Assembly: GCF_036850765.1 (NCBI RefSeq)
Contig: NC_089496.1
Span: 50,210,113-50,274,112, forward strand
Source of the DNA: Saccopteryx bilineata
Taxonomy: Eukaryota; Chordata; Mammalia; Chiroptera; Emballonuridae
DNA: 64,000 nucleotides
Reading direction: 5' to 3'
Part shown: one piece after another, positions 1 to 11,400 of the stretch
Layout: each line of letters begins with the position of its first letter
Position numbering within the stretch: position 1 is the first letter of the stretch
Translations under genes and position numbers: made by a program
The notes under the pieces: generated by a model
The model's database searches: none
What the model saw: the letters and a program-made list of their open reading frames with translations, nothing else
Told to the model about the DNA's origin: nothing

Positions 1-30
1 GGCCCGCGGGCCGTAGTTTGGGGACCCCTG
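1..30. mobile_element. hAT element, right end only (cut by window edge)
   Basis: Ends in GTTTGGGGACCCCTG at position 30, the inverted terminal repeat of the family seen complete at 5542-5875 and 41302-41667. The expected 8-bp duplication would be ATTTAGAG (31-38); its partner is outside the window. Confidence 0.75.
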
Positions 31-1046
31 ATTTAGAGAATACTGCAAGGTGCTCTCATGCCCCTGGACTTACCAGTGGGATCCAGCAACGATTTCAGTT
101 CAGTGCACTAAGTGGAGAAGGGGCTCAAGACGATAACCAGGTCTTTCTTTTCTCTGTGGACCATTCTCTCTAATTCCAGGGACAACAATTGCTTTTGGAA
201 GTTAGAGGGAAAAAGCTGAAGGGAGCGCTTATCACTAAAATCGTGTGGGGGCCCTGGACAAACACTACAATCTTAAACAGCTTTTATGGAGAAGTGATTA
301 GCAGCAGAGGGACCAGGGGTTAAAGTTCTTAATGAATTTACTGGGATGTCAACAATAATCACACAGAAACATGTGTTGAACTTGGCTTCCAGAGAAGGCA
401 GTCATAAAGATGATTTCATCATTTTACCAGCTGTAGACTGAATGAAACTCTTCTTCAGTTTACATACAAAGCATTTTATTTGGTTTTCTAGCGTAAGATA
501 AAGTAATTTTTGATAGCAAAATTTTAACATTCTAGGGTCATCATGCATTTTTAAAGGTCGTGCCTAGGTTTTATTCCACGGATATATATTTACCTTGCTC
601 AGGGTAGAAATTCCCACACTGCCCTCACCAGAGGGGCAGTTTATTTTATTTAAAAAATAAACATCAGTGGTTAGATAGAAATCCATTTCTGAAGATATAG
701 TTTCACATCCCTTTATGAAATCTGGGCAAACTAAAGAAGAGGTATATTTGAGAACTGATGAGAGAAGAAACCTCAAGCCTAGACAGTGATTCTGTCGGAC
801 ATCGTTTAGCTTGTCCCTTCTATAGAATCACCTGCAGCTTGTAACACTGCTGAACAGTATCACCCGTGTCCGAGGTGAGGATCCAAAAACAGTCAACCAC
901 CAAACATACTATGTAGAGTCCTGATCAGCCAAACCACAGGTATGGCATAGAGTTCAAAAACGAATTTTAAAAGCTGCAAAGTTTTTCACTAGGTTAGAAG
1001 AAAGCATTAGCAAGTGATGATACCACTTTGTGCTTAAGAAACCCTG

Positions 1047-1229
1047 TTGGCGCAGTGGATAAAGCATCGACCTGGAAATGCTGAGATCGCTGGTTCGAAA
1101 CCCTGGGCTTGCCTGGTCAAGGCACATATGGGAGTTGATGCTTCCAGCTCCTCCCCGTCTCTCTCTCTCTCTCTCTCTCTCTCCCTCTCTCTCTCCTCTC
1201 TAAAATGAATAAAAAAATTAAAAAAAAAA
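1047..1229 (+). mobile_element. Short bat tRNA-derived SINE (VES type)
   Basis: tRNA-like head with an A-box-like GCGCAGTGGATAAAGC and B-box-like GGTTCGAAACC, then GGGAGTTGATGCTTCC, a (TC)n tract and an A-rich tail. Flanked by the duplication GAAACCCTGT (1038-1047 and 1231-1240). Same family as 9235, 13124 and 63905. Confidence 0.85.
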
Positions 1230-2387
1230 AGAAACCCTGTAGTTTAGTGTCTATCATGTATATGCAAACCACTAAAATAGGCCAAAACAAATCCTCCTTT
1301 GTTCCTGTATCATCTTTCCACTGTGGAACACAATGCATGTCCTAACCAAAACCTCCCTTTTTCAGCATCTCTTTTATCTATAGATAAAAGTGTGCATCTC
1401 TGGGGGGGGAGGCAGAGTTTACCCAAAAAGGGGGAGGGCTTCCCAGTGGTTGATTGCTGTGACGTCACTGGTCTCTGGATACAGAGGAGGTTCCCAGCTG
1501 CAAGGTGAAACTGGTCCTCAGAGGCCATTTCTCCAATTATCAGGAGAAGGTTTGTCCGAAGGCATTTAGAAACGAGAACTGACCTGCGCTTCAACTCTGC
1601 AGCAGGGGCCCGCCGGCCCAAAAACAACGTATGACCTTTAAATCTTAAATTATAAGAGTTTGTTGAAAGTATAACGTCTTTAGCTTTTATCTAATAATGT
1701 AGACAAATGCAATCATTTCCTCGCCAAAACCAGAGGGGGGAAAAATAGTAAAAAAAAAAAAAAAAAAAAAGTTCCATTTTCATTATTTAAAAATAAAACT
1801 ATAAGACACACACTCACACACACAGAGAGAGAAGCTGTTTTTCACAAATGCTACTGGAAACTCTGATTTGGCTTTTAATAGATAGAAGAGTAACAGTTGT
1901 ATCTAAAGTTTAAGAGATACAAACGTGATCTTGAATGTGGACTTCTAGATTTTCTTCCTCTCTCTTTTCTTTGTGTATAGAAAAATTCTAATATTTCTAC
2001 TATGCTTAGTACATATATTATATATATGTTACATATATATATGGCATTGTGCTAGTTATTACGGTTTTAAAGGTAGATGCATAGACATAAACTAGTTTTA
2101 TTTGGCAACATTTTAAAATTCAGTTTCCAAAGCTTGACACTGCCAGTGGTGACCTCCCTGGCCCCACGACCTAGCACGATGCCACCAAAAGGAGGAATTA
2201 AGATCCAGAAGGTGGTTCTACCACTTAACCAGACTTGTGGCCTCGGACGAGTGTGTTAACCACTGTTTCCTCATCTACAATCTAGGACTCAAGGGGGCCT
2301 CCTTCAGGGGATGAGTGTCAGAATTAAAGGAGATATTGAGAGAAAAAAAATGTACACAGATTTTCTCATTTAAAAGTAAGAAATCCA

Positions 2388-2788
2388 GGCCCTGGCCAGT
2401 TGGCTCAGCGGTAGAGCATCGGCCTGGCGTGCGGGGGGACCCGGGTTCGATTCCCGGCCAGGGCACATAGGAGAAGCGCCCATTTGCTTCTCCACCCCCA
2501 CCCCCTCCTTCCTCTCTGTCTCTCTCTTCCCCTCCCACAGCCAAGGCTCCATTGGAGCAAAGATGGCCCGGGAGCTGGGGATGGCTCCTTGGCCTCTGCC
2601 CCAGGCGCTAGAGTGGCTCTGGTCACCGCAGAACGACGCCCCTGAGGGGCAGAGCATCACTCCCTGGTGGGCAAAGCATCGCCCCTGGTGGGCGTGCCGG
2701 GTGGATCCCGGTCGGGCGCATGCGGGAGTCTGTCTGACTGTCTCTCCCTGTTTCCAGCTTCAGAAAATACAAAAAAAAAAAAAAAAAG
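2388..2788 (+). mobile_element. Long composite bat SINE with CTCF-like motifs, copy 1
   Basis: Starts GGCCCTGGCCAGTTGGCTC, a tRNA-like head with B-box GGGTTCGATTC, followed by a TC-rich spacer, a ~230-bp GC-rich body and a poly-A tail. Target duplication GTAAGAAATCCA (2376-2387, 2789-2800). The body has two tandem units ending CCTGGTGGGC, degenerate CTCF-like cores in reverse. The long open frames inside are not genes. Confidence 0.9.
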
Positions 2789-3431
2789 GTAAGAAATCCA
2801 AACCAGGAACTTTAGTTGGATCCCGGTTAAGAAAGGGGAACACGGGTTATAAAAGACACTTATTGGTCCATCCTGAAAAAATTTAATATTGACTGAATTT
2901 GAGATGATATTAAGAAATAATTATTATCAACTTTCTTAGCTGTGATTAAGATATTATGGTTACAAAAACAATATCCTTACTGTCACTCGATGCTTGTAGA
3001 AGTATTTATAGGTCAAGTATCAATCTGCATGCAGCTTAGTATCAAATGCTTAAAGGAAGGGGAAGGTATGGACACACAGAAATGTAGCAATGAGACAGGG
3101 AAGGTTAAGTGACAAATGTTCACTTCTGAATCTGGCTGGAGTACGCGGGATTTATTTCACTATTCGTTTAGCTTTTACATATTTGAAAATTTTCTAAATA
3201 AAAAGTTGAGGAGGGGAAAAGAATTTAATGAGATAATGTCATTAAAACATATGGCTGCTAGGAGACATTCTGACCCCTGTTTAGGACAACTGCCATCTCG
3301 TTAGACCGGCAGGTGAGCAATGAGCACTTGTTGAAAAGAAAATAATGAACATGAAGAGTTGAAACCCTCTAAAAAGGATGTCTCGGAGTCCATCAGGGTC
3401 ACAGGCCAAGAGGACACCAGGTACCCTACGC

Positions 3432-3680
3432 TTAGAGGTTAAGGACATTGATGGTTGATCCTAACCACCTGGACTCAAATCTGGATGAGTGCAGGAAGGT
3501 CACCTTGGGTGAGCTACTTAACGCCATGCCTCCATTTTCCCAGCTGTAAAAGGGGACATAAAAATACTGGTGTTCCTATCACATAGAGTCATTGTGAAGG
3601 TGAACTAAAATAATGCCCTTTAAATGGTGCCTTGCACATAGTGAATATCCAAATATTAGCTATTATTATAATTACGTAGG
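3432..3680 (+). repeat. MIR (ancient SINE)
   Basis: Follows the MIR consensus: GAGCTACTTAACG, CCAGCTGTAAAAGGGGA, then TGCCTTGCACATAGTGAAT and a TTAGCTATTATTA end. Confidence 0.8.
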
Positions 3681-3944
3681 TAGTAACCACTTGGTCCCAT
3701 GAACTGTGATATGAGAGGTCCTGCCATTCAGGATGGCTCCTTCACCTATTAAACCAAATCTAAGAAGTGATACTGTGAAACTTCCTTTAATTTTGTTTTT
3801 TCTACTTTAAGATGATTTGTGTGATAGCATTTGTGCATTCATCTACCTCAGTAAGAAAATATGCCACTAATAGGCCTTCTTTGGACATTCAGAGATGGCC
3901 CAATAATAACCATGTGTCTCACTTATAGAGTGCCTACGGTTTCT

Positions 3945-4319
3945 TTCCTTTTTTTTTTTCATTTTTCCGAAGCTGGAAATGGGGAGGCAGTCAGATAGAC
4001 TCCCACATGCGCCCGACTGGGATCCACCTGGCATGCCCACCAGGGGGCGATGCTTTGCCCCTCTGGGGCGTCGCTCTGTTGCATCCAGAGCCATTCTAGC
4101 GCCTGAGGCAGAGGCCACAGAGCCATCCCCAGCGCCCAGGCCATCTTTGCTCCAATGGAGCCTCAGCTGCTGGAGGGGAAGAGAGAGACAGAGAGGAAGG
4201 AGAGGGGGAGGGGTGGAGAAGCAGATGGGCGCTTCTCCTGTGTGCCCTGGCCGGGAATCGAACCCGGGACTTCTGCACGCCAGGCCGACGCTCTACCGTT
4301 GAGCCAACCGGCCAGGGCC
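3945..4319 (-). mobile_element. Long composite bat SINE, copy 2
   Basis: Reverse orientation, poly-T at left and GGCCAGGGCC at right, with a perfect 15-bp duplication GTGCCTACGGTTTCT (3930-3944, 4320-4334). Contains one perfect CTCF core CCACCAGGGGGCGA at 4037-4050. Confidence 0.92.
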
Positions 4320-4334
4320 GTGCCTACGGTTTCT

Positions 4335-4470
4335 GAAGGCTGTTTACGCCCAGCACCTCGTTTGCTCCTCACAGGGTTCCCTAAGGTGGTCTGGGCCGTT
4401 CTGAGCCCCAGCTGACAGGTAAGGAAAACCGTAGCCACAGTGGTGAAGTGGAACCTATCCGAGGCCGTCC
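4335..4470. repeat. Probable MIR fragment
   Basis: Fragment resembling the middle of MIR (CTCCTCACAGGGTT, CAGCTGACAGGTAAGGAAA). The insertion of SINE copy 2 lies at its left edge. Weak match. Confidence 0.4.
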
Positions 4471-5037
4471 AGGGATTACACGTGCTTTCACCGCGCATCT
4501 CTCCTCCAGCCATCCGGCCACATCCCTGCTCCGGGCGACCTGGGCTTTCGGGCTCATCTTGTTGCTTTTCCAGAGTGACTCAACAGCCTCTCTCTCCTGA
4601 CGGACCACCCGACTCTGGCCCAGGCAGCACCTAACAATTATTGGCTCAGAACCCAAAACATCGATGCAAGTCAGGAGGACAACGGTAAGGCTGGCTACCC
4701 ACAACTCATCGAATGAAAGCGAGGTCCAGAGACCGGGAGAGGGCACGTCCAACCCAACCTGTCGGAGCAAGTGACAATAGCAGTTCCTCTCCCTGAAGCC
4801 TAGCAGAAGGAATCCCACTTCTGGCCCTCCTGAGTGTGGAAAGTGACTTATCCTCTCTCAGACTTAGCTTCCCCAATATAGGGTGTCACTATCATTCCCA
4901 GCCTCTAAGGTTAGGCTGACCACAAAAGAAGAAAATATACAGGGGTGTATCTAACAGCTCCCAGTCTTTACTAAGACTTTGATGAATGTTTATTGAATTG
5001 AACTAAGCATTATGGATGGAAAAAAAATGCATAACTT

Positions 5038-5420
5038 GTGTGTGTGTGTGTGTGTGTGTATTTTTCTGAAGCTGGAAACGGGGAGAGACAGTCAGACAGA
5101 CTCCCGCATGCGCCTGACCGGGATCCACCTGGCACGCCCACCAGGGGCGATACTCTGCCCACCAGGGGGCAATGCTCTGCCCCTCCGGGGCGTCACTCTG
5201 CCGCAACAAGGGGCAGAGGCCAAGGAGCCATCCCCAGCGCCGGGGCCATCTTTGCTCCAATGGAGCCTTGGCTGCGGGAGGGGAAGAGAGAGACAGAGAG
5301 GAAGGAGGGGGGTGTGGAGAAGCAAATGGGCGCTTCTCCTATGTGCCCTGACCGGGAATTGAACCCGGGTCCCCCGCACGCCAGGCTGATGCTTTACCGC
5401 TGAGCCAACCGGCCAGGGCC
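5038..5420 (-). mobile_element. Long composite bat SINE, copy 3, with (TG)n tail
   Basis: Perfect 16-bp duplication AAAAAATGCATAACTT (5022-5037, 5421-5436). The expected A-tail is replaced by a (TG)n run at 5037-5060. Two tandem CTCF-like cores: CCACCAGGGGCGA at 5138-5150 and CCACCAGGGGGCAA at 5159-5172. Confidence 0.92.
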
Positions 5421-5541
5421 AAAAAATGCATAACTTTTAAATGTGATATACAACAGGGAGTAGGGCCTATATTTAACTCAATGTTATAAATTAAAGATCT
5501 TGATGTTAAATACACAATGCTTTACAGTTTATTATCTAAAG

Positions 5542-5875
5542 CAGGGGTCCCCAAACTACGGCCTGGGGGCTGCATGTGACCCCCTGAGGCCATTTATCCG
5601 GCCCCTGCCGCACTTCCAGAAGGGGCACTTCTTTCATTGGTGGTCAGTGAGAGGAGCATAGTTCCCATTGAAATACTGGTCAGTTTGTTGATTTAAATCT
5701 ACTTGTTCTTTATTTTAAATATTGTATTTGTTCCCGTTTTGTTTTTTTACTTTAAAATAAGATATGTGCAGTGTGTATAGGGATTTGTTCATAGTTTTTT
5801 TTTTTATAGTCCGGCCCTCCAACGGTCTGAGGGACAGTGAACTGGCCCCCTGTGTAAAAAGTTTGGGGACCCCTG
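5542..5875 (+). mobile_element. Non-autonomous hAT DNA transposon, full copy
   Basis: 334 bp with terminal inverted repeats CAGGGGTCCCCAAACT and AGTTTGGGGACCCCTG, and a perfect 8-bp target duplication ATCTAAAG (5534-5541, 5876-5883), diagnostic of hAT transposition. No transposase frame. Confidence 0.9.
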
Positions 5876-6390
5876 ATCTAAAGTGACATTTAAAATCATT
5901 CTACGACAATTATCACACCCTAAATTACAGCTGAATAAGCCTCCCAAAATATCTGCAGTATCAGGAGATGGGGCAGCAGGTTAGCATATGTGTGCTAACT
6001 TAGCAGAGAAACCGAACTTCTAAATTCTATTGGAGCAATCAACATGTGTGTCATTCTGTACGTTACGAGGCTCTGTCAGGAAGAGGAAAAGAAAGCAGGG
6101 GATTTTTCAAGAAGAAAATTTGACAAGCCAGCAGGAGTAGGTCTGTGAGTGGGCGGGGAACCACCTGACCAGAAGTATAAAGGTTCCAGAAAAGACAGTG
6201 TAGGACAGTCCTTCATATCCTTGAGCACGGTCACTCCATACACATAGAGGTCCTGGGGCTGATAGGCAACAGCTCTCTCCACAGCGAACTTCTATTTTAA
6301 GTACTGGGATAGTGGTTCCCTCCAAGAAAACGGAAGAACCTTCCCAATCCTTACCTCACGTAGGAAATAAATCGGGAGCAGTCCACTTAC

Positions 6391-6549
6391 CAGCTGATTC
6401 TGGTAGGCGGTGACGGCCGTGAACACTGTCTCCGGGAAGATGAATGTCCTGAACTCCTCCGACTTCAGGTTGAGCAGCGAGGCTGTGTGGTCTTTCTTCT
6501 TGATGATGTGCACCCGCGGCTGGTACTTATGCATGGAGTTCAAGATGAT
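6391..6549 (-). CDS. TBX20: TBX20 coding exon 5 (T-box)
   Basis: 159 nt, phase 0 on both sides, 53 codons. The acceptor is GTAG ending at 6550 and the donor GTAAGT starts at 6390. It encodes [32 protein letters not shown] and [14 protein letters not shown], the hallmark C-terminal half of the T-box DNA-binding surface. Only the last T-box segment is missing from the window. Reading past the donor gives about 30 unrelated codons and a stop near 6292. Confidence 0.97.
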
Positions 6550-8454
6550 CTACGACAAAGAAATGGGACTTCTGAATTCTAGGTATTGCTACTGCTGGAC
6601 AAGCCCAACCACCGTGAGGCCAACAAAGAACCATCAGGGCTGAGCTTTCAAGTTCAGTTTCCAGGTGCTCCGGGCTTTTTTCTTTTTCTTTTTTTTTTTC
6701 TTTTTTTTTTGTTTTTGTTTTTGTTTTTGTGTGTGTGTGTGTGTGTGTGGCAGAGACAGAGAGAGTCAGAGAGAGGGCTGTCCCCCTCTCTGGGGGGCGG
6801 GGGGAGGACAGACAGACAGGAAGGGAGAGAGATGAGAAACATCAATTCTTCGTTGCGGTTCCTTAGTTGTTCATTGATTGCTTTCCTCATATGTGCCTTG
6901 AGCGGGGGGGCTATAGCAGACCGAGTGATGCCTTGCTCAAGCCAGGAACCTTGGGCTCAAGCTGGTGAGCCTTGCTCAAACCAGATGAGCCTGCGCTCAA
7001 GCTGACAACCTCGGGATCTCGAACCTGGGTCCTCCACGGCCCAGTCCGATGCTCTATCCACTGCACCACTGCCTGGTCGGGCCAAGGCGCTCCATTCTTG
7101 AAGCAAATCGTTTTCACAAGTTCTGCAGCATCACTCTTGTAAATCACACTTCACCAAAACAACTACAGGTAACACATGTTGTTCCAAGTATCTTTTCTAC
7201 AATGATGGGGGGGGGGGAGAAAGTCATCTGAAGGGGGAGTTTCTTTATTTTTAAATCAAGTCTTTAAAAAATGTTTTTGTTTGTTAGTCTGGTTGGATTA
7301 AAGGAGGTATGTCTATATTTTCTAAAGTAAGAAGTTACAAATGCTAGGAGGGCAGATTGTTATTTGTGGGATGAGGGTCAGGGGTTGAACAATTTAGAAG
7401 GGCGGTGTGTTATTAGACAGACCTGGGGTAGAATACTGACTCTGCTACTTTCTAGCTCTTTAACCCTGGGGCAGGTGATTTCACCTCTCCAAACTCATTT
7501 TCCCAAATGCAAAACCAGTATTAACCTCATAGGGGGTGGAGAAGATTCGATGATGTAACCCTTCCAAGCCGTACAGCAAATCGGAAGTGCTCAGTAAACA
7601 CGACCTGTGTTATTAGTGTTGTTGTTGTTTTATTCTTGGCAGCTTCATGGTTCCCTGACTTCCAGTTATAAATGAAACATGAACAACAGCGATGGCCAGC
7701 TTCCATTCCATTCCATAGCTAATACAAGTTGCCCAGTACTTATAAATCATAGCATAATACCCTGGTATTTTTTCATGTGTCTTTTAAGTAAAAATAGAAT
7801 AATCCGCCATTATGAAATCTGACCAACAAAATTCACTTTCAGATATAAAATGTTTTCCACATCTTCCCCCAACCCCGCCCCATCACCCTGACAGTGACCC
7901 AAACCTGCAAAATCGGGCATGTCTTTCCCGGGATAACAGGCCTTACATTGTATGGCACTCGCCCCAAGGGCTTGCTTTATAAAGACTGTGGCTGGACCAA
8001 GTTCAAGCGCATGCCACGTTGTTGCGGCTAATGGCTCCCTTGTTCTCTTAGCTAACGTCAGTGTGGCGGATGCGTGCCCCTGTGGGCTGACTTTAGCGAG
8101 TCAAATGCTAGTTACCGTGGTGTAACTGATACAGAAGTGACCGATCTCTCTCTGTGCTGGGAGGCAAGCCAACTTAAAGTTTCAGGGCATTACTGGTACT
8201 GAATTTTGTACCTGTCACCTTTTTAGGATCCTAAACCTGAGTAGGAATGGCTGAAACAAATGAGAGCTTCAAATGAATTGAAATAAACTTTAAAAAAAAA
8301 GTCATCTCTTTGTATAGTGCATGTATTCTAAGGAGTTCAGGATACCTGTGCTCAATCATAAAACTTAAAAAACAAACTCAAAATGACAAAATCCTGATGT
8401 AAGAAAAGAGCCTGAGCAGTCATTAGATGCTCTACTAAGAAGACAGAATCTTCG

Positions 8455-8494
<40 letters not shown>

Positions 8495-11400
8495 ACACAC
8501 ACTCACGGAAAAGCCCTACGTTTTAAATACGGTCCCAGCTCCCCTACGTACGTCACCACCCCAAGGTCAATTTCCTTGGGAAAAGTAGCCAGACAGAGTC
8601 AGACCCCAGACTGAGCTCAGACTCCGGGGCTCCCTGACTCTCTGCTCAAGCCCTCGGGGGGCACTGCTTCTTCTTACTCCCAAATAAATTCCTGGAAGTC
8701 AGAGTTTTTCCTGCTATAAAACTAAAAGTGCATCAGTAAGTGCACTAATTCAGAGAACGTGGCTACACACGGGACCTAAAACCCCCTTCCTTGCCGTTTC
8801 CATTTCCGGAATGCACTATGGCTGGTGGCAAAGGGTTACAGTAAACAATAAAATCTTAAAGCTGAAATGCATATGAACAAGCATCTAAAAGTGAACAATC
8901 TGTCAAGGTCTCATCTAGACTCGAATCCAGGGCTCCTACAACACAGCCCGGTGCTCTGCCCATCCACGGAGCTGGTGCCCAAAGGAAAACCTGTCCGGTT
9001 CTAGACGCTGGTCTCAGAGTGACCGTCCGGAAGTCTTTCTGGGAAGACCCAGATCCTCCACAAGCTTCACACAGAAGAATACTAGAACCATTTAAAAACT
9101 TTACTTCCCCTGCAAAGATCTCTTGATCAGAGCCCAAGAAATGTTAATACAGGTGATGTTCAGGATGATCACTGGCCTACAGGAAATGTCTTTCAGATAT
9201 TGCATAAATTTTAACCTGAAAAAAAAAAATTCAGCCTGACCTGTGGTGGCGCAGTGGATAAAGCGTCAACCTGGAAACACTGAAGTTGCCGGTTCAAAAC
9301 CCTGGGCTTACCTGGTTAAGGCACATATGGGAGTTGATGCTTCCTGCTCCTCCCCCCTTCTCTCTCTCTCTCCCCTCTCTATAATGAATAAATAAAATCT
9401 TAAAAAAAAATTCAGGGGAGACATCTTTGAAAAAGAAAAAAGGGAGAATTATGCCAACATCCTTAAAGGTACAGATCGATGATCTTTTCCAATGCATGAA
9501 GGAACAGAAAACTGTTCATCTGTTTCCACCATCTGAACAGTGCCACCGGGCAGCGCCAGGCGGTCACCTGGTCATACTCTGCCTCGGCTGCGACAAGCAA
9601 GGTCTCCCGTGGGCGAATGGGTGTTGGCAACGCTTGCGGAGCTTTATGTAACCTCGGGTTCAATCCAGCCATCTGAGCCAAGTCTAAGGCTCCCTAATTT
9701 ATTGTCTACTCATCACCATCTCTTACGAAAAAGGTTCTGAAATTCTTCTTCTAAATGGCAGAGATCCAACAAAAAACTAAAACCTGAAGTAACAAGTGCC
9801 TAAATGTAAAGGATAAGAGAGGCAATAATTGCATCAGAATATCTAAGCCCAAAAAGCAACTATGAAAATGCCATTGGGCTTTGTGGCAATTAAAGCAAAA
9901 GGAAGGAAGGAAGGAAGGAAGGAAGGGAGGGAGGGAGGGAGGGAGGGAGGGAGGGAGGGAGGGAGGGAGGGAGGGAGGAGAGGAGGGGAGGGAAGGAGGG
10001 AGGGAGGGGGGGAGGAGGGGAGGGAAGGAGGGAGGGAGGGGGGAGGAGGGGAGGGAAGGAGGGAGGGAGGGGGGGAGAAGGGAGGGAGGGAAGAATTTTC
10101 ATCAAGAAATATGCTAGTTTGTCTAAAGGTTCCTTAGCACAAAACCTAAGAGAATTGTTATGTAAGTCTTTAAGAGCACAGAATTCCATCACAGGTAGTT
10201 CTTTAAACACCAATCTTTTCATATGTGTGGAGGCCTGCATCAGTGGCTATTTGTTTCATCAACTATTGATCAGAGCTCAGAATTCCATTTCTCCTTTTCC
10301 ACATTTTGATGAACTCCTTTACTGACACAAAATCATCAACTCGTTTTGTTTTAATTGCAAGACTTCTCTGTGCTTTCACGTTCATAAAGACCCTCTACAA
10401 AGGGAGCAGGCGATGAGTAAAAAGCACTTTCCCAAACCTATTTAGACAGGGTTTCAAATGGTTGGCTTGAACCTGAAACCACTCAAATTGTTTCCGGTGT
10501 TGCCAACACCCATTTGCCCACGGGAGACCTTGCTTGTCACAACCGAGGCAGAGTAAACCCGGTTACCGTGTGACTTTGCCAGTGGCACTGTTCAGACAGT
10601 GGAAGTTGGTGAACAAATTTCAAACTTATTTGGACATAAAACCCCTTTGTTGTCTTGCATATCACGTGAGTGTGCTCCGTAGAACACGCTCTGGGTAACC
10701 CCCAGAGGGGGTATCTCAGCCCACTTCTTTTATGCTGTGTTATCTGATATACCACTGACAGAATTCAGACGTTTAACCCAAGCACGGGCAGTAGTAGCCT
10801 CCATAATTCTCTCTGTTTAGTTGGCATAGGTGCACCACCATTGCTGGAGTCTTAGGAAATCCATGTGCTGAAGGTGCCCTGACCCGCTGGCGTAGACATG
10901 GTACACAGCGTCCCTGTAATCAGCCTCCGAAGAACATGGATACACAAAGGTTCTGACAGAATGACTGAGAGCTAGAGGGGGGTAGGGGCAGAGGAAGGGG
11001 AGGAAGAGACTCGGAGGGAGGAGGCTCTGTGCGATTTCTCCATTCCACCCCAGGAGATCCTCACAGTTCAAGGTACTGTACTTACGTGGCCATGTTGATC
11101 CAGCTCATTGTTGGTGAGTTTCACCTTTTCAAAAGACACCATCTGTTTGAGTAGCTGCTCCCCAGTAAAAGGAGAGTCCGGGTGTACATACAGCCTAAGA
11201 AAGTTACGAGAGAGTTCATTAAGGCATTTTTTTAAAAAAAAATATGTTCTCTGTGGGTTATAAAATATTCTGGACTAAAGGAATACAAACCCCCCATATA
11301 AATGGTTTTATATTTTATTTTACCCATACAATTCAAGCTTAATAATATAGCAGTACCAAAATAACTCTAAAACCTCTAAATGTGTTCCTTCGTGTACCAA

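Larger units (their letters stand above)
1..6390 (-). other. TBX20 intron 5 (partial)
   Basis: Non-coding. Contains the end of a hAT element, one short and three long bat SINEs, a MIR, a full hAT element and simple repeats ((TC)n about 1159-1200, poly-A 1749-1770, a short AT repeat near 2012-2042). The rest (for example 100-1000, 1230-2370, 2800-3430, 4460-5020, 5890-6380) is unique sequence in which I recognise nothing. Confidence 0.85.
6550..11085 (-). other. TBX20 intron 4
   Basis: 4536 bases. Contains two SINEs, a MIR, a (CA)n run, a 200-bp purine tract and a pair of inverted ~210-bp duplicates, each listed separately. 7620-8450 and 8510-9220 are unique sequence without recognisable features. 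Confidence 0.9.

Noticed and set aside
2388..2470. tRNA gene at the SINE head
   Set aside because: A and B boxes are tRNA-like, but the sequence runs on into a SINE body with A-tail and target duplication, so it is a retroposon promoter and not a tRNA gene.
2405..2886. Frames inside the long composite SINEs (also at 3867-4513, 5003-5403, 34608-35001, 44526-44991, 52702-53118, 60601-61229)
   Set aside because: The same peptides recur in every SINE copy and strand; they are repeat translations, not genes.
6292..6390. Extension of TBX20 exon 5 into intron 5 as a short isoform
   Set aside because: It crosses a consensus GTAAGT donor, and the added residues show no T-box continuation.
9862..10240. 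Gly/Arg/Lys/Glu-rich and Pro/Ser/Leu-rich frames
   Set aside because: Translations of the GGAA/GGGA purine tract in TBX20 intron 4.
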